Assembly (NCBI RefSeq): GCF_947495325.1
Contig: NZ_CANLYK010000002.1
Location: 1,086,063-1,150,062 of the forward strand
Direction of reading: 5' to 3'
DNA from: an uncultured Allomuricauda sp.
Lineage (GTDB): Bacteria > Bacteroidota > Bacteroidia > Flavobacteriales > Flavobacteriaceae
Length of the DNA stretch: 64,000 bases
Below are positions 45,041-53,210 of this stretch, in pieces; positions within the stretch are counted from its first letter, which is position 1; every line of letters begins with the position of its first letter. Under the pieces are notes generated by a model. The model worked only from the letters and a program-made list of their open reading frames with translations, was not told the origin of the DNA and searched no databases. The translations under genes and the position numbers were made by a program.

Positions 45041-46207
45041 CTATTTTGAAATTGTGATTACATTGTTTTCGATTGTATAGTTAAATGGTGTACTCGATGC
45101 AATGATATTGAGAATGTTCTCAATACGTTCGTTGTCAAACTCTCCCTTATACACTTCGTTTTTTAAATGCAAAGCGTTGTTGATGATGATGACATTATGT
45201 GCTCTTTCCAGCTTTTTAAGAATCTGGTCAAAGGTCAAATTGTCAATGATTAGTTTATGCTCCATCCAACTGGTGAATAGTCTGGTATCTACCTTTTGGG
45301 TTGAAAAGGCGCCACTACTTCTAATAAAGGCTGTCTGGTAATTGGGTCGGAGTAGAACTTTTGCATCAGGGTTGGAGTTTTCGTAAACATTTACAGAACC
45401 TTCAACCAAAGTGGTGGCAATATTGTCATCCGATTCGTAGGCGGTAACATTGAACTGGGTGCCAAGTACTTTTATATCTATGTTCTGTGCATTTACAATA
45501 AATGGTCTTTTCTCATCCTTGGTAACATCAAAATAAGCTTCTCCATCCAAATAAACCACTCTGTTTTGGGAGATCGTGTTTAAGTTTTGTGGAAACCGTA
45601 GACGGGTACCTGCATTCAACCATACTTTGGTTCCGTCAGATAGGGTAATCGTAAAGGTTTGGCCATAGGGCACATAAATCTCGTTAAAAACCAGATTTTG
45701 TGAATTCTGTGGATCCTGTTGTCTAAAATCAAGACCTTGACCTTTTTTTCTGGCCACGGTCTTTCCATTTTTATCTGTGAGCAAGGTTTCACCAGTGGAA
45801 GAAATGATTTGTTGGGTGCCATCCGCGAGTGAGATGATAATGTTATTTTCTTTTTCTGGATTTCCTGTGCTGGTGATCGTATCTATTTGAGATGAAGGAG
45901 AATTATTTATTTGAAATGCCAAATACCCCAAGGACATTAATCCAATAAAGATCGCTGCGTACTTAAGTATAGCATTGTACCTCATTTTATGGGACTGCTT
46001 CTTATTGATTGTTGTCAAAAACGATTCAAAAGCTTGGCTCTCATCAAAATGGTGGTACAAGGTTCCTTCGGAGCGTTTTCGAATTTCACCTTTAAAAAAC
46101 TCCAAATTTTCTTTGTTTTGGAGCACCCATTTTTTGAGTATTTTTCGCTCATTTATTGAAATGGTCCGCGCTAGGAACTTTTCAATTAAAAAATTTATAT
46201 CATGCAT
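45041..46207 (-). CDS. FecR family anti-sigma/sigma regulator
   Basis: 388 residues from the ATG at 46207 (MHDINFLIEKFLARTISINE); a TTG three codons upstream is less likely. The N-terminal cytoplasmic segment (about 1-75) is followed by one membrane helix (about 78-96), a FecR domain (about 150-260; VPYGQTFTITLSDGTKVWLN) and a C-terminal DUF4974/STN-like domain. It relays the receptor signal to the ECF sigma factor, which is encoded divergently. It lies 79 bases upstream of the receptor gene on the same strand. Confidence 0.94.
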   Translation of the reverse strand: MHDINFLIEKFLARTISINERKILKKWVLQNKENLEFFKGEIRKRSEGTLYHHFDESQAFESFLTTINKKQSHKMRYNAILKYAAIFIGLMSLGYLAFQINNSPSSQIDTITSTGNPEKENNIIISLADGTQQIISSTGETLLTDKNGKTVARKKGQGLDFRQQDPQNSQNLVFNEIYVPYGQTFTITLSDGTKVWLNAGTRLRFPQNLNTISQNRVVYLDGEAYFDVTKDEKRPFIVNAQNIDIKVLGTQFNVTAYESDDNIATTLVEGSVNVYENSNPDAKVLLRPNYQTAFIRSSGAFSTQKVDTRLFTSWMEHKLIIDNLTFDQILKKLERAHNVIIINNALHLKNEVYKGEFDNERIENILNIIASSTPFNYTIENNVITISK

Positions 46208-46298
46208 TTTTGGCAATTGTTATAACCTAATGATGCAGAATAATTAAAAAACCCCTATTAATTTTATTTTTTTACTTTTAATCAGTTTTTACTGCCCT

Positions 46299-46844
46299 AT
46301 GGAGGATCCAATACTTATTGGGAAATTGAAGCAGGGAGATATTCACGCTTATGAATATCTTTTTGATCATTACTATGATTGGCTTTGTAACTATATTTTT
46401 AAACTTTCAGGGAACAGGAATCTTTCGAAGGATATAGTGCAAGATGTGATGGTGAGGATTTGGGAGAAAAGAAATCAAATCAATATTAAGAGCTCTATAA
46501 AGAGCTACCTCTTTAAATCTTGCCACAATCAATTTTTAATGCATGTAAGAAGAGAGAAGAAGCAACCAGATCTTTTGGATAAAATCCGTTGGGATACCAT
46601 CTACAATAGTTATTTTGAAAAACAGGAAGATGATGTTTATCCTAAAACAGCTCGCTTAAAACTTGACGAATTGCTTGACAAACTTCCCCCTAAATGCAAG
46701 GAGATTTTCATTATGCACAAGTTAGAGCGTCGCAAATACCGGGAAATAGCTGAAGATATGGGTATATCCATTAAAACTGTCGAAAATCAAATGTCAAAGG
46801 CGCTCCGCATAATTAGAGAGAACGCTTCCATGCTAATGTTATAA
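46299..46844 (+). CDS. ECF RNA polymerase sigma-70 factor (FecI-like)
   Basis: 181 residues: sigma region 2 (about 20-90; HYYDWLCNYIFKLSGNRNLS then IVQDVMVRIWEKRN) and region 4 (about 125-175; LPPKCKEIFIMHKLERRKYR and ISIKTVENQMSKAL). This matches the Bacteroidota sigma-70 family 1 paired with FecR. Divergent from fecR. By analogy it activates the FecR/TonB receptor operon when the receptor is loaded. Confidence 0.95.
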   Translation: MEDPILIGKLKQGDIHAYEYLFDHYYDWLCNYIFKLSGNRNLSKDIVQDVMVRIWEKRNQINIKSSIKSYLFKSCHNQFLMHVRREKKQPDLLDKIRWDTIYNSYFEKQEDDVYPKTARLKLDELLDKLPPKCKEIFIMHKLERRKYREIAEDMGISIKTVENQMSKALRIIRENASMLML

Positions 46845-46860
46845 CCTTTGCAATGGATAT

Positions 46861-47751
46861 TTAGGCTGGAGTCACCACACCGTCTTTGGACTTACCAAGC
46901 TTAATGTTGACCAAGATTTCATGTAAAGTTTCGGTCGCCAAGCCATGCAAAACCAGTCGATAAGCAGCAGTATAGGTGGAAGTTGGCACCATGGGATGTT
47001 TGTTGTTCACCAAACCTAGATGACCAGGCGTTCCTAATATTTGTGTGGTGTAAATGGCAACAGTTTCATCCAATTGTAACGAGTTTGAAGCCCTTACAAA
47101 GTCATTTGCAGTAAGAAACAATTGATAAAAAGGAGTGAACAATTCAATTGCAGATCTAAGGTCCAAAACGTTTGTCCATTTCTTTGGAAATTGGATATGG
47201 TCGAACTGATTTTCGGAAATCATATCCAGATTCAAGCTGTCTTGTTTGCGTATTCCCAGCCCCTTTTCTTTAAGCTCGCTGTTCAGTTTTATTACAAAAT
47301 TGTACAGATTTAAATCATGATTTAAGAAAAGATCATCTTTAACACCATCAAAATCGTACGGTTTTAAAGGGCTTGTAGTTACTTGAATACCATCTACATT
47401 TTTGGCAATGAATTCCAAAATTTCGCTTCCCGCATGAAAATGACGGAAAATCAGCAAGTTGGCATCCGGGCTGACAAAATGCTTTAATCCCCAAGCTAAT
47501 ATTCTGTGAAGTGCTTTGGAAGAATTGAAAAATTTGGGAAAGAAAAACTTGAAAATGTGAATAAAGAACATCGATATTTTTGACCAAAACTTGATAAATG
47601 GAAGAAAATATCGTGTAGACCTACTATTGTTATCCCGCATTAAGGCCTGCTTAGTCAACGTGTTTATGGGGATGCTGCTGTCCAAATACATGGCCAACCA
47701 CGGATTAGGGTCTCTGGTATCGTGATTTTTTATGTCAAATTGTTGATCCAT
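46861..47751 (-). CDS. Uncharacterised protein encoded with the ketosynthase fusion
   Basis: 296 residues, no signal peptide. I do not recognise a named family with confidence. It has several His/Glu-rich helices (LLIFRHFHAGSEILEFIAKN; YRLVLHGLATETLHEILV) and a hydrophobic aromatic segment (about 55-75). The His and Glu pattern would allow a metal site, but I cannot confirm one. It starts 10 bases after the ketosynthase stop, so the two are an operon, and it may be a partner enzyme of that pathway. Confidence 0.75.
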   Translation of the reverse strand: MDQQFDIKNHDTRDPNPWLAMYLDSSIPINTLTKQALMRDNNSRSTRYFLPFIKFWSKISMFFIHIFKFFFPKFFNSSKALHRILAWGLKHFVSPDANLLIFRHFHAGSEILEFIAKNVDGIQVTTSPLKPYDFDGVKDDLFLNHDLNLYNFVIKLNSELKEKGLGIRKQDSLNLDMISENQFDHIQFPKKWTNVLDLRSAIELFTPFYQLFLTANDFVRASNSLQLDETVAIYTTQILGTPGHLGLVNNKHPMVPTSTYTAAYRLVLHGLATETLHEILVNIKLGKSKDGVVTPA

Positions 47752-47760
47752 GGTCGTAAA

Positions 47761-49611
47761 TTAATAATTTCCCAACTCTTTTAGTTGCAAATGATATAAC
47801 AGAGCTGTGGTTTTTGCCGTTTTTACTATTTGCTTCGCTAGCTCCATGTTCATTAACGGATGGTTTAGTGCTTCTTCCAATCGGTGAAAATGATTCTCAT
47901 CAGCTACCCCATGGTAGGTTAAAAATGAAACCTGATTATCCTCTAGCTCAAGTTGATCTTGGATAAGATTTCCCCAATACCCGGCAAGCCGTTTTCCAAT
48001 ACCTTCAATAATAAACATGGCACCTAACAAATCAATAGGGTTAGGTTTACTGGCTTGTTGAAACATAAAGGCAGATAAAGCGGTGCTTCCAACGTTTTTT
48101 TGTCCCATTTGTATTTTTTCCAAAGCTTCACCAAGGGCCACATAGTTTTTTTCCAGTAGCTGATAATCTTTGTGTTCAGTGGCGGTATGTTTTATAAAAG
48201 CTGATCGTAATTCAAATAGACCAATATCAATATTTGATGCAGCCCTGGAAATCCATTGCGAACCATCAATTACTTGCTGTCTTAAGTCAAATAAGAGTAA
48301 TTTATAGTTTTCAAGACCAAGGGTGCCTTGATGGATTTGTTTTACAATAGGAACTTCCAACAGTTTATTTTCAAAATCAATCCAAATTTGCGTCAATTGC
48401 CGCACCAACCATTCCGAAGTTGGATTGCTATCAATATTCAAATCCGGGGCCTCTACTTTTCTAATGGCATATTTTGACGCAGTATTTTTGGAATTCCCTA
48501 CAACAGTGAGTTTCATAAAAGAGGTAATAAACCGGCCACTTTCCGGAACCATGCAAATAATGGTGTCATTCTCCTTTAATTTCTCCGAATACATCAACTC
48601 TTCCAACATTATAAAAATTGAAGCTGCACCCGTATTTCCCTTGCTCGTAAGATTACTGAACCATTTTTCCTCTGGGATATGAGCACCGCCTTTTTTTAAT
48701 AACTCCTGAATGGGTTCTTTAAAGTAGAGCGAAGAATAATGGCAACAGAGCCAATCAATATCTTCAGTAACTATTTTTTCTTGATCAATAAGTTCAAAAT
48801 AATGCCCTACGCCAACCTCTACCACCTTGTTTAAAAGGCGGGTATTTTGTTTTAGGTTGATAGCTCCCGCACTGGAAGCTGTTTCATAATCTGGATAGTC
48901 CAGCCAACCTGTTACGGAATCATCTGCACTGTCCATTTGTCCAACATACATGCACAAGGGTTGTTCGTGAGCATGCGATTTTATGTCCACCCATTCTATC
49001 TTAAGCGAAAATCCGTTTGTATTGGGTTTATTTTCTAGGACCATGGCCCCGGCACCATCGGACAACATCCATCTTAGAAATTCGGTGTCAAAAGGGATGG
49101 ATTTCTGTTTTTGGGCCTCAAATCTTGATGCTTTGAAAAGTCTACTGGCAAATTCGCTCCCTACACAGAGCGCATTCTGTTTTTCCTTTGCTTTAATTTG
49201 GAGGTAGGCATTTTTAACGGCCATAATTCCACTGGTGCAAACGCTTTGAAAATTGGCAAGTTCGCAATGATTGGCATCAAGTTCCGCATGCACTAGACTT
49301 GCAAAACCAGGTACGGGCAGATCTCCTTGGGTAGTGCCTGTACTGATCAATTGCAGATTATTCTCTAAAAGGCCACTTCTTTTAAGCGCAGCTTTTGAGG
49401 CGTTGGCTGCTAATTGTGCATTGGTATGGGTACTTTTCTGGTTTTTATCCAGTGCATAGTGCCGGTTTTTGATTCCATTCTGGCTAAGAATCTTCGATTT
49501 GGCCCTACTTTCCTTACCATTTATTTTACCTAGATATTCTTCCATCTCCTCGTTAGAAATGGGGTCATTGGGTAAGTATGTACCTAAGGCATTGATATAA
49601 ACCTCTTCCAT
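47761..49611 (-). CDS. StlD/DarB-like beta-ketosynthase fused to heme-oxygenase-like domain
   Basis: 616 residues from the ATG at 49611; a TTG eight codons upstream is an alternative. Residues 1-375 are a KAS III-type ketosynthase of the StlD/DarB group (YINALGTYLPND start; INGKESRAK; NGIKNRHYALD). The catalytic triad is visible as Cys125 (SVCTSGIM), His291 (CCHYSS) and Asn326 (KGNTGAAS). Residues about 405-616 form an added all-helical domain like TENA/heme-oxygenase-like diiron proteins, with candidate ligands in IHQGTLGLE (His427, Glu434), TEHKDY (His480), IIEGIG (Glu536) and YHGVADENHFHR (His567, Asp571, His574). DarB enzymes make dialkylresorcinol or flexirubin-type precursors. The fusion suggests condensation followed by an oxidative step; this is inference. 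Confidence 0.85.
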   Translation of the reverse strand: MEEVYINALGTYLPNDPISNEEMEEYLGKINGKESRAKSKILSQNGIKNRHYALDKNQKSTHTNAQLAANASKAALKRSGLLENNLQLISTGTTQGDLPVPGFASLVHAELDANHCELANFQSVCTSGIMAVKNAYLQIKAKEKQNALCVGSEFASRLFKASRFEAQKQKSIPFDTEFLRWMLSDGAGAMVLENKPNTNGFSLKIEWVDIKSHAHEQPLCMYVGQMDSADDSVTGWLDYPDYETASSAGAINLKQNTRLLNKVVEVGVGHYFELIDQEKIVTEDIDWLCCHYSSLYFKEPIQELLKKGGAHIPEEKWFSNLTSKGNTGAASIFIMLEELMYSEKLKENDTIICMVPESGRFITSFMKLTVVGNSKNTASKYAIRKVEAPDLNIDSNPTSEWLVRQLTQIWIDFENKLLEVPIVKQIHQGTLGLENYKLLLFDLRQQVIDGSQWISRAASNIDIGLFELRSAFIKHTATEHKDYQLLEKNYVALGEALEKIQMGQKNVGSTALSAFMFQQASKPNPIDLLGAMFIIEGIGKRLAGYWGNLIQDQLELEDNQVSFLTYHGVADENHFHRLEEALNHPLMNMELAKQIVKTAKTTALLYHLQLKELGNY

Positions 49612-49703
49612 AAATTTGATAATAGCTAAGGACAAGATAGCCTATTGTAGAAAACAAAAGGCGTTAAATACTTGCCAAAATTTGCACAAATCTTAGGGAG
49701 GTT

Positions 49704-51395
49704 TTATCCTTTTAATTTCGCTAAAAGTGCGGTTTCTGTTTTTTCTACCTCGAATAAGCCCAATTTTGCTAAATTCTTGGTGCTTTTATCCCATTTTTTG
49801 CCACTGAGGCCAGCCTGCTGCTTAAGTTCGGCCAAAGGAATTTCTCCGAGAGGTTTCAAGATGTCCATGATTGTTTTTTCTTCTTCGGTAAGTTCTACAG
49901 CTTTTTTCTCTGGTCGCATTTGTGGAAAAAACAACACTTCTTGAATAGATGAATTGTTGGTCATTAACATCACCAAACGATCAATTCCAATTCCGATACC
50001 AGAAGTCGGAGGCATTCCATATTCTAAAGCGCGTAGAAAATCTTGATCAATGAACATGGCTTCATCGTCGCCTTTTTCTGAAAGTCGCAATTGCTCTTCA
50101 AAACGTTCGCGTTGGTCAATGGGGTCATTTAATTCCGAATAACAATTTGCCAACTCTTTACCGTTCACCATCAACTCAAAACGTTCGGTCAATGCCGGGT
50201 TATCGCGATGCTCTTTTGTAAGTGGACTCATTTCTTTTGGGTAGTCCGTTATAAAGGTAGGCTGCACATAATGATGCTCACATTTTTCACCAAAAATTTC
50301 ATCTATCAATTTGCCAACGCCCATGGTGTCGTCAACCTCAATTCCAAGACTTTTGGCAACTGCTCTTAGTTCATTCTCTTCCATTCCAGCAACATCATGA
50401 CCAGTATGTATTTTAATAGCTTCCAAAATTGGAACGCGGGCATAAGGAGCTTTGAATTCTATTTCATTTTCTCCTACAGTAACCTTTGTGTCTCCAGTGG
50501 CATCAATCGCGATTTTTTCCAATAATTGCTCAGTCGTATCCATCATCCAATGGTAGTCCTTATAGGCGACATAGAGTTCCATAACTGTGAACTCCGGGTT
50601 ATGGGTGCGATCCATACCCTCATTTCTGAAATCCTTTGAAAACTCATAAACGCCATCAAAACCACCAACAATCAACCGTTTTAGATACAATTCATTTGCA
50701 ATTCGTAAATACAATGGAATGTTCAATGCATTGTGATGAGTTAAAAAAGGTCGTGCCGCTGCACCTCCGGGAATCGGTTGCAAAATGGGGGTTTCTACTT
50801 CCAAATACCCTTTTTCATTATAAAACTCACGAATACTGTTCGTGATTTTTGTGCGCTTGATAAAGGTTTCTTTTACGGACGGATTTACAACCAAATCCAC
50901 ATAGCGTTGTCGGTAACGCATTTCAGGATCATTAAATTCATCATAAACGTTTCCGTCTGCGTCTTGTTTTGGTAATGGAAGCGGGCGAAGTGTTTTACAA
51001 AGAATAGTAAAGTTCTTTACCATGACTGTTTTCTCACCAACTTGAGTGGTAAAAAGTTCACCTTCTATGCCGATAATATCCCCAATGTCCAATAGTTTTT
51101 TGTACACCTCATTATAGAGCGTCTTATCTTCATCTGGGCAGATTTCATCCCTGTTAAAATATACCTGAATACGTCCTTCACTATCCTGAAGCTCTGCAAA
51201 AGATGCCTTGCCCTGAATTCTTCTGGACATTAATCTACCGGAAATCACCACCTGTTTGCCTTCTTTAAAATCGTTTTTGATGCTCTTTGAGGTAGCATCA
51301 ACTGGATACAATGCCGCAGGATATGGGTTGATTCCCATTTCCCTGAGTTTGGTTAATTTTTCCCTTCGAACGATTTCCTGTTCCGATAGTTGCAT
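49704..51395 (-). CDS. lysS: Lysine--tRNA ligase (class II)
   Basis: 563 residues. OB-fold anticodon-binding domain (about 50-160; QVVISGRLMSRRIQGKASFA), then the class II catalytic core with motif 2 (FRNEGMDRTHNPEFTVMELY) and motif 3 (GIGIGIDRLVMLMT). A C-terminal extension of about 60 residues with a winged-helix look follows motif 3, a feature I recall from flavobacterial LysS. Complete. Confidence 0.97.
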   Translation of the reverse strand: MQLSEQEIVRREKLTKLREMGINPYPAALYPVDATSKSIKNDFKEGKQVVISGRLMSRRIQGKASFAELQDSEGRIQVYFNRDEICPDEDKTLYNEVYKKLLDIGDIIGIEGELFTTQVGEKTVMVKNFTILCKTLRPLPLPKQDADGNVYDEFNDPEMRYRQRYVDLVVNPSVKETFIKRTKITNSIREFYNEKGYLEVETPILQPIPGGAAARPFLTHHNALNIPLYLRIANELYLKRLIVGGFDGVYEFSKDFRNEGMDRTHNPEFTVMELYVAYKDYHWMMDTTEQLLEKIAIDATGDTKVTVGENEIEFKAPYARVPILEAIKIHTGHDVAGMEENELRAVAKSLGIEVDDTMGVGKLIDEIFGEKCEHHYVQPTFITDYPKEMSPLTKEHRDNPALTERFELMVNGKELANCYSELNDPIDQRERFEEQLRLSEKGDDEAMFIDQDFLRALEYGMPPTSGIGIGIDRLVMLMTNNSSIQEVLFFPQMRPEKKAVELTEEEKTIMDILKPLGEIPLAELKQQAGLSGKKWDKSTKNLAKLGLFEVEKTETALLAKLKG

Positions 51396-51406
51396 AGTCT
51401 ATAAAA

Positions 51407-51440
51407 ATTAAAGCGCAAAATTACACTTTTGCGCTTTAAT
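51407..51440 (-). terminator. Perfect hairpin: terminator of the thioredoxin-like gene, overlapping the lysS promoter
   Basis: 14-bp perfect stem ATTAAAGCGCAAAA/TTTTGCGCTTTAAT with a 6-base loop. On the minus strand it continues TTTTTAT, a terminator form. The same strand carries TAATTTTG (51416-51423), a -7 box for lysS, inside the hairpin. Its ATG is 20 bases downstream. Confidence 0.8.
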
Positions 51441-51472
51441 ATTAGAACCACTTTTTGATTGATGAAGTTCTC

Positions 51473-52027
51473 TCACCAAGTTCTTTTGACATCGGTATAG
51501 TTTGGTGTATATTTTTTTCTATTTACGATGGTTTCTATGTCTTCTTCCAAGCTTTCAATGGGGCGTTCTATAATTCGATTTACCTCTTTCCCGTTTTCCA
51601 TAAAAATGAACGTGGGTACCTTAACAATATTAAGTCCTATTTCTTCGCCGGTAGGGCTGGATTTGTAAAATTCCTTTCTTCTGTCCAGTGCCACAATTTC
51701 TAGTTGTTCCATTGGAAATTTGGCTGTTTCCAGAATTTTAATGAATCTGGGGACTTCTCTTTTACTATCTCCGCACCATGTCCCCAAAAACAGTTTGATA
51801 TGGTGCTTGCCCAGCTTCTTTTTAAATAGATTTACCATAGACTTATCTACGGCATAGGCATCATGCCCTTTTTTGAACCATGCATTGTATGGCTCTGAGG
51901 TTAAACCTTCTTTGTTGATTTTTCCCAACATATACTTTTTTCCATTTTCCGGTATAATTTCTTTGTTGAAATCTTGGGCAAGCAAAGAACTACTGACCAA
52001 TAAAAAAGTTGCAACAATTAATTTCAT
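51473..52027 (-). CDS. Thioredoxin-fold protein with WCGDS active site
   Basis: 184 residues with a signal peptide (about 1-17, ending LLAQ). A thioredoxin fold follows (about 65-170), with the active-site position reading LGTWCGDSKREVPRFIKIL. The usual CxxC is CGDS, so only the first Cys remains and dithiol redox cycling is not possible in the usual way. The cis-Pro region is recognisable as VKVPTFIFMENGKEV. Such proteins recur in Flavobacteria, so this is a subfamily and not a mutation. Exported; a role as a thiol peroxidase-like or chaperone protein is possible but unproven. Confidence 0.88.
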   Translation of the reverse strand: MKLIVATFLLVSSSLLAQDFNKEIIPENGKKYMLGKINKEGLTSEPYNAWFKKGHDAYAVDKSMVNLFKKKLGKHHIKLFLGTWCGDSKREVPRFIKILETAKFPMEQLEIVALDRRKEFYKSSPTGEEIGLNIVKVPTFIFMENGKEVNRIIERPIESLEEDIETIVNRKKYTPNYTDVKRTW

Positions 52028-52123
52028 GATTTTTCAGTTTAAAATTTGAACCGAAAATTCAACTAAAACATGGTTTTGTTAGGCTGTATGTGGATGGAAA
52101 TGGGTACTAGACCTGGGGTGGAA

Positions 52124-53203
52124 TTATTTTTTAAAGAGTGTGATAATTTCCTCTCGGGAAGAAACGTCTAATTTTTTATATAGATTGTTGATGTGCGTTT
52201 TAATGGTGCTATGGCTCACAAAAAGTTCAGTGGCTATTTCTTTATTGCTCTTGTCTTGAAGGATTTGATGGACTATTTTTTGTTCTTGCGCAGTAAGCTT
52301 CTGTAAAAGCGTATTGGTTTTTGACCGTACTTTTGCTCGATTGGAAATCAGGAGGTACACATTTAGACTTAAAGAAAATAAAAACAGGGCTAATACTATC
52401 CATTTCCAATCCCAACTCATGGGTTTGTTGAAAGTTGCCAATTGTTTATCCGTTGTTATTTCAGCTTCGTACTGTTGGGTGAAACTAGTATTGGGATACG
52501 CTGTTTGTAATCGTTTCAGAAGGTCACTGTAGTAGTTTTTGGTTGAAATATCCTTTAGATAAAAATCAAATGTTTCATTCCTTTTGTCTGATAAAAAATC
52601 AAAAATATAAAGTTCAGCCAGTGGCTCATTTAGCGAAACACCAAAATCTTGAAATTTCTCAAACCATTTCCCAGAATTCAATTTTCTATTTGTTTCACTT
52701 CTGTAATCTGTAAAGTCGAAGATCATTTCTTCTTTAAGGCTATTTATTTCCAAAAAAGCAGATGATTTTGGATTGGTGGAGGTGATGGAACATAAAGCCT
52801 GATCTTCAAATGAGGTGGGAAATTGAACAGTATCCCTATTATTGGCAATAAAAAGCACACTCTTGCTGCTATTGCACTGTCCTAAAAAGTGTTTTTCATC
52901 AGATTCATCTGAACAACCATCCAAATGAATTCTGTAAACCCGGTTATCATTCAATAGATTATTTCCCTCAAATTGAAAATGACCCAGAGAGTCTATTAAA
53001 GTTTTTCGGATGATTTGTTCCAAATAGATTCTAGAAGATTTTCTATAATCCTCCACCAAAGACAGGTATATGGCTTTTCCTTTGTTGTCTTCTGAAACTT
53101 GCCCAGAAAAGTTGTATTGCCCAAAGAGAGACCCACTTGTTACTGCCAATAAAAGAAAGCACCCAAGTCTTAGTACTAGATATTTTGGTTTGGCGGAAAA
53201 CAT
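52124..53203 (-). CDS. Membrane-anchored LuxR-type transcriptional regulator
   Basis: 359 residues from the ATG at 53203, which opens a signal peptide (ending LFGQ); a longer frame to 53248 would overlap the preceding gene by 38 bases. Residues about 25-260 are a periplasmic region with no recognised domain, beginning with a beta-sandwich-like stretch (YNFSGQVSEDNKGKAIYLSL). One membrane helix (WIVLALFLFSLSLNVYLLI) separates it from the C-terminal LuxR helix-turn-helix (LTAQEQKIVHQILQDKSNKE). This is a one-component transmembrane regulator. It is encoded just after a serine hydrolase (gap 7 bases), a possible sensor-effector pair. Confidence 0.88.
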   Translation of the reverse strand: MFSAKPKYLVLRLGCFLLLAVTSGSLFGQYNFSGQVSEDNKGKAIYLSLVEDYRKSSRIYLEQIIRKTLIDSLGHFQFEGNNLLNDNRVYRIHLDGCSDESDEKHFLGQCNSSKSVLFIANNRDTVQFPTSFEDQALCSITSTNPKSSAFLEINSLKEEMIFDFTDYRSETNRKLNSGKWFEKFQDFGVSLNEPLAELYIFDFLSDKRNETFDFYLKDISTKNYYSDLLKRLQTAYPNTSFTQQYEAEITTDKQLATFNKPMSWDWKWIVLALFLFSLSLNVYLLISNRAKVRSKTNTLLQKLTAQEQKIVHQILQDKSNKEIATELFVSHSTIKTHINNLYKKLDVSSREEIITLFKK

Positions 53204-53210
53204 AAATAAG

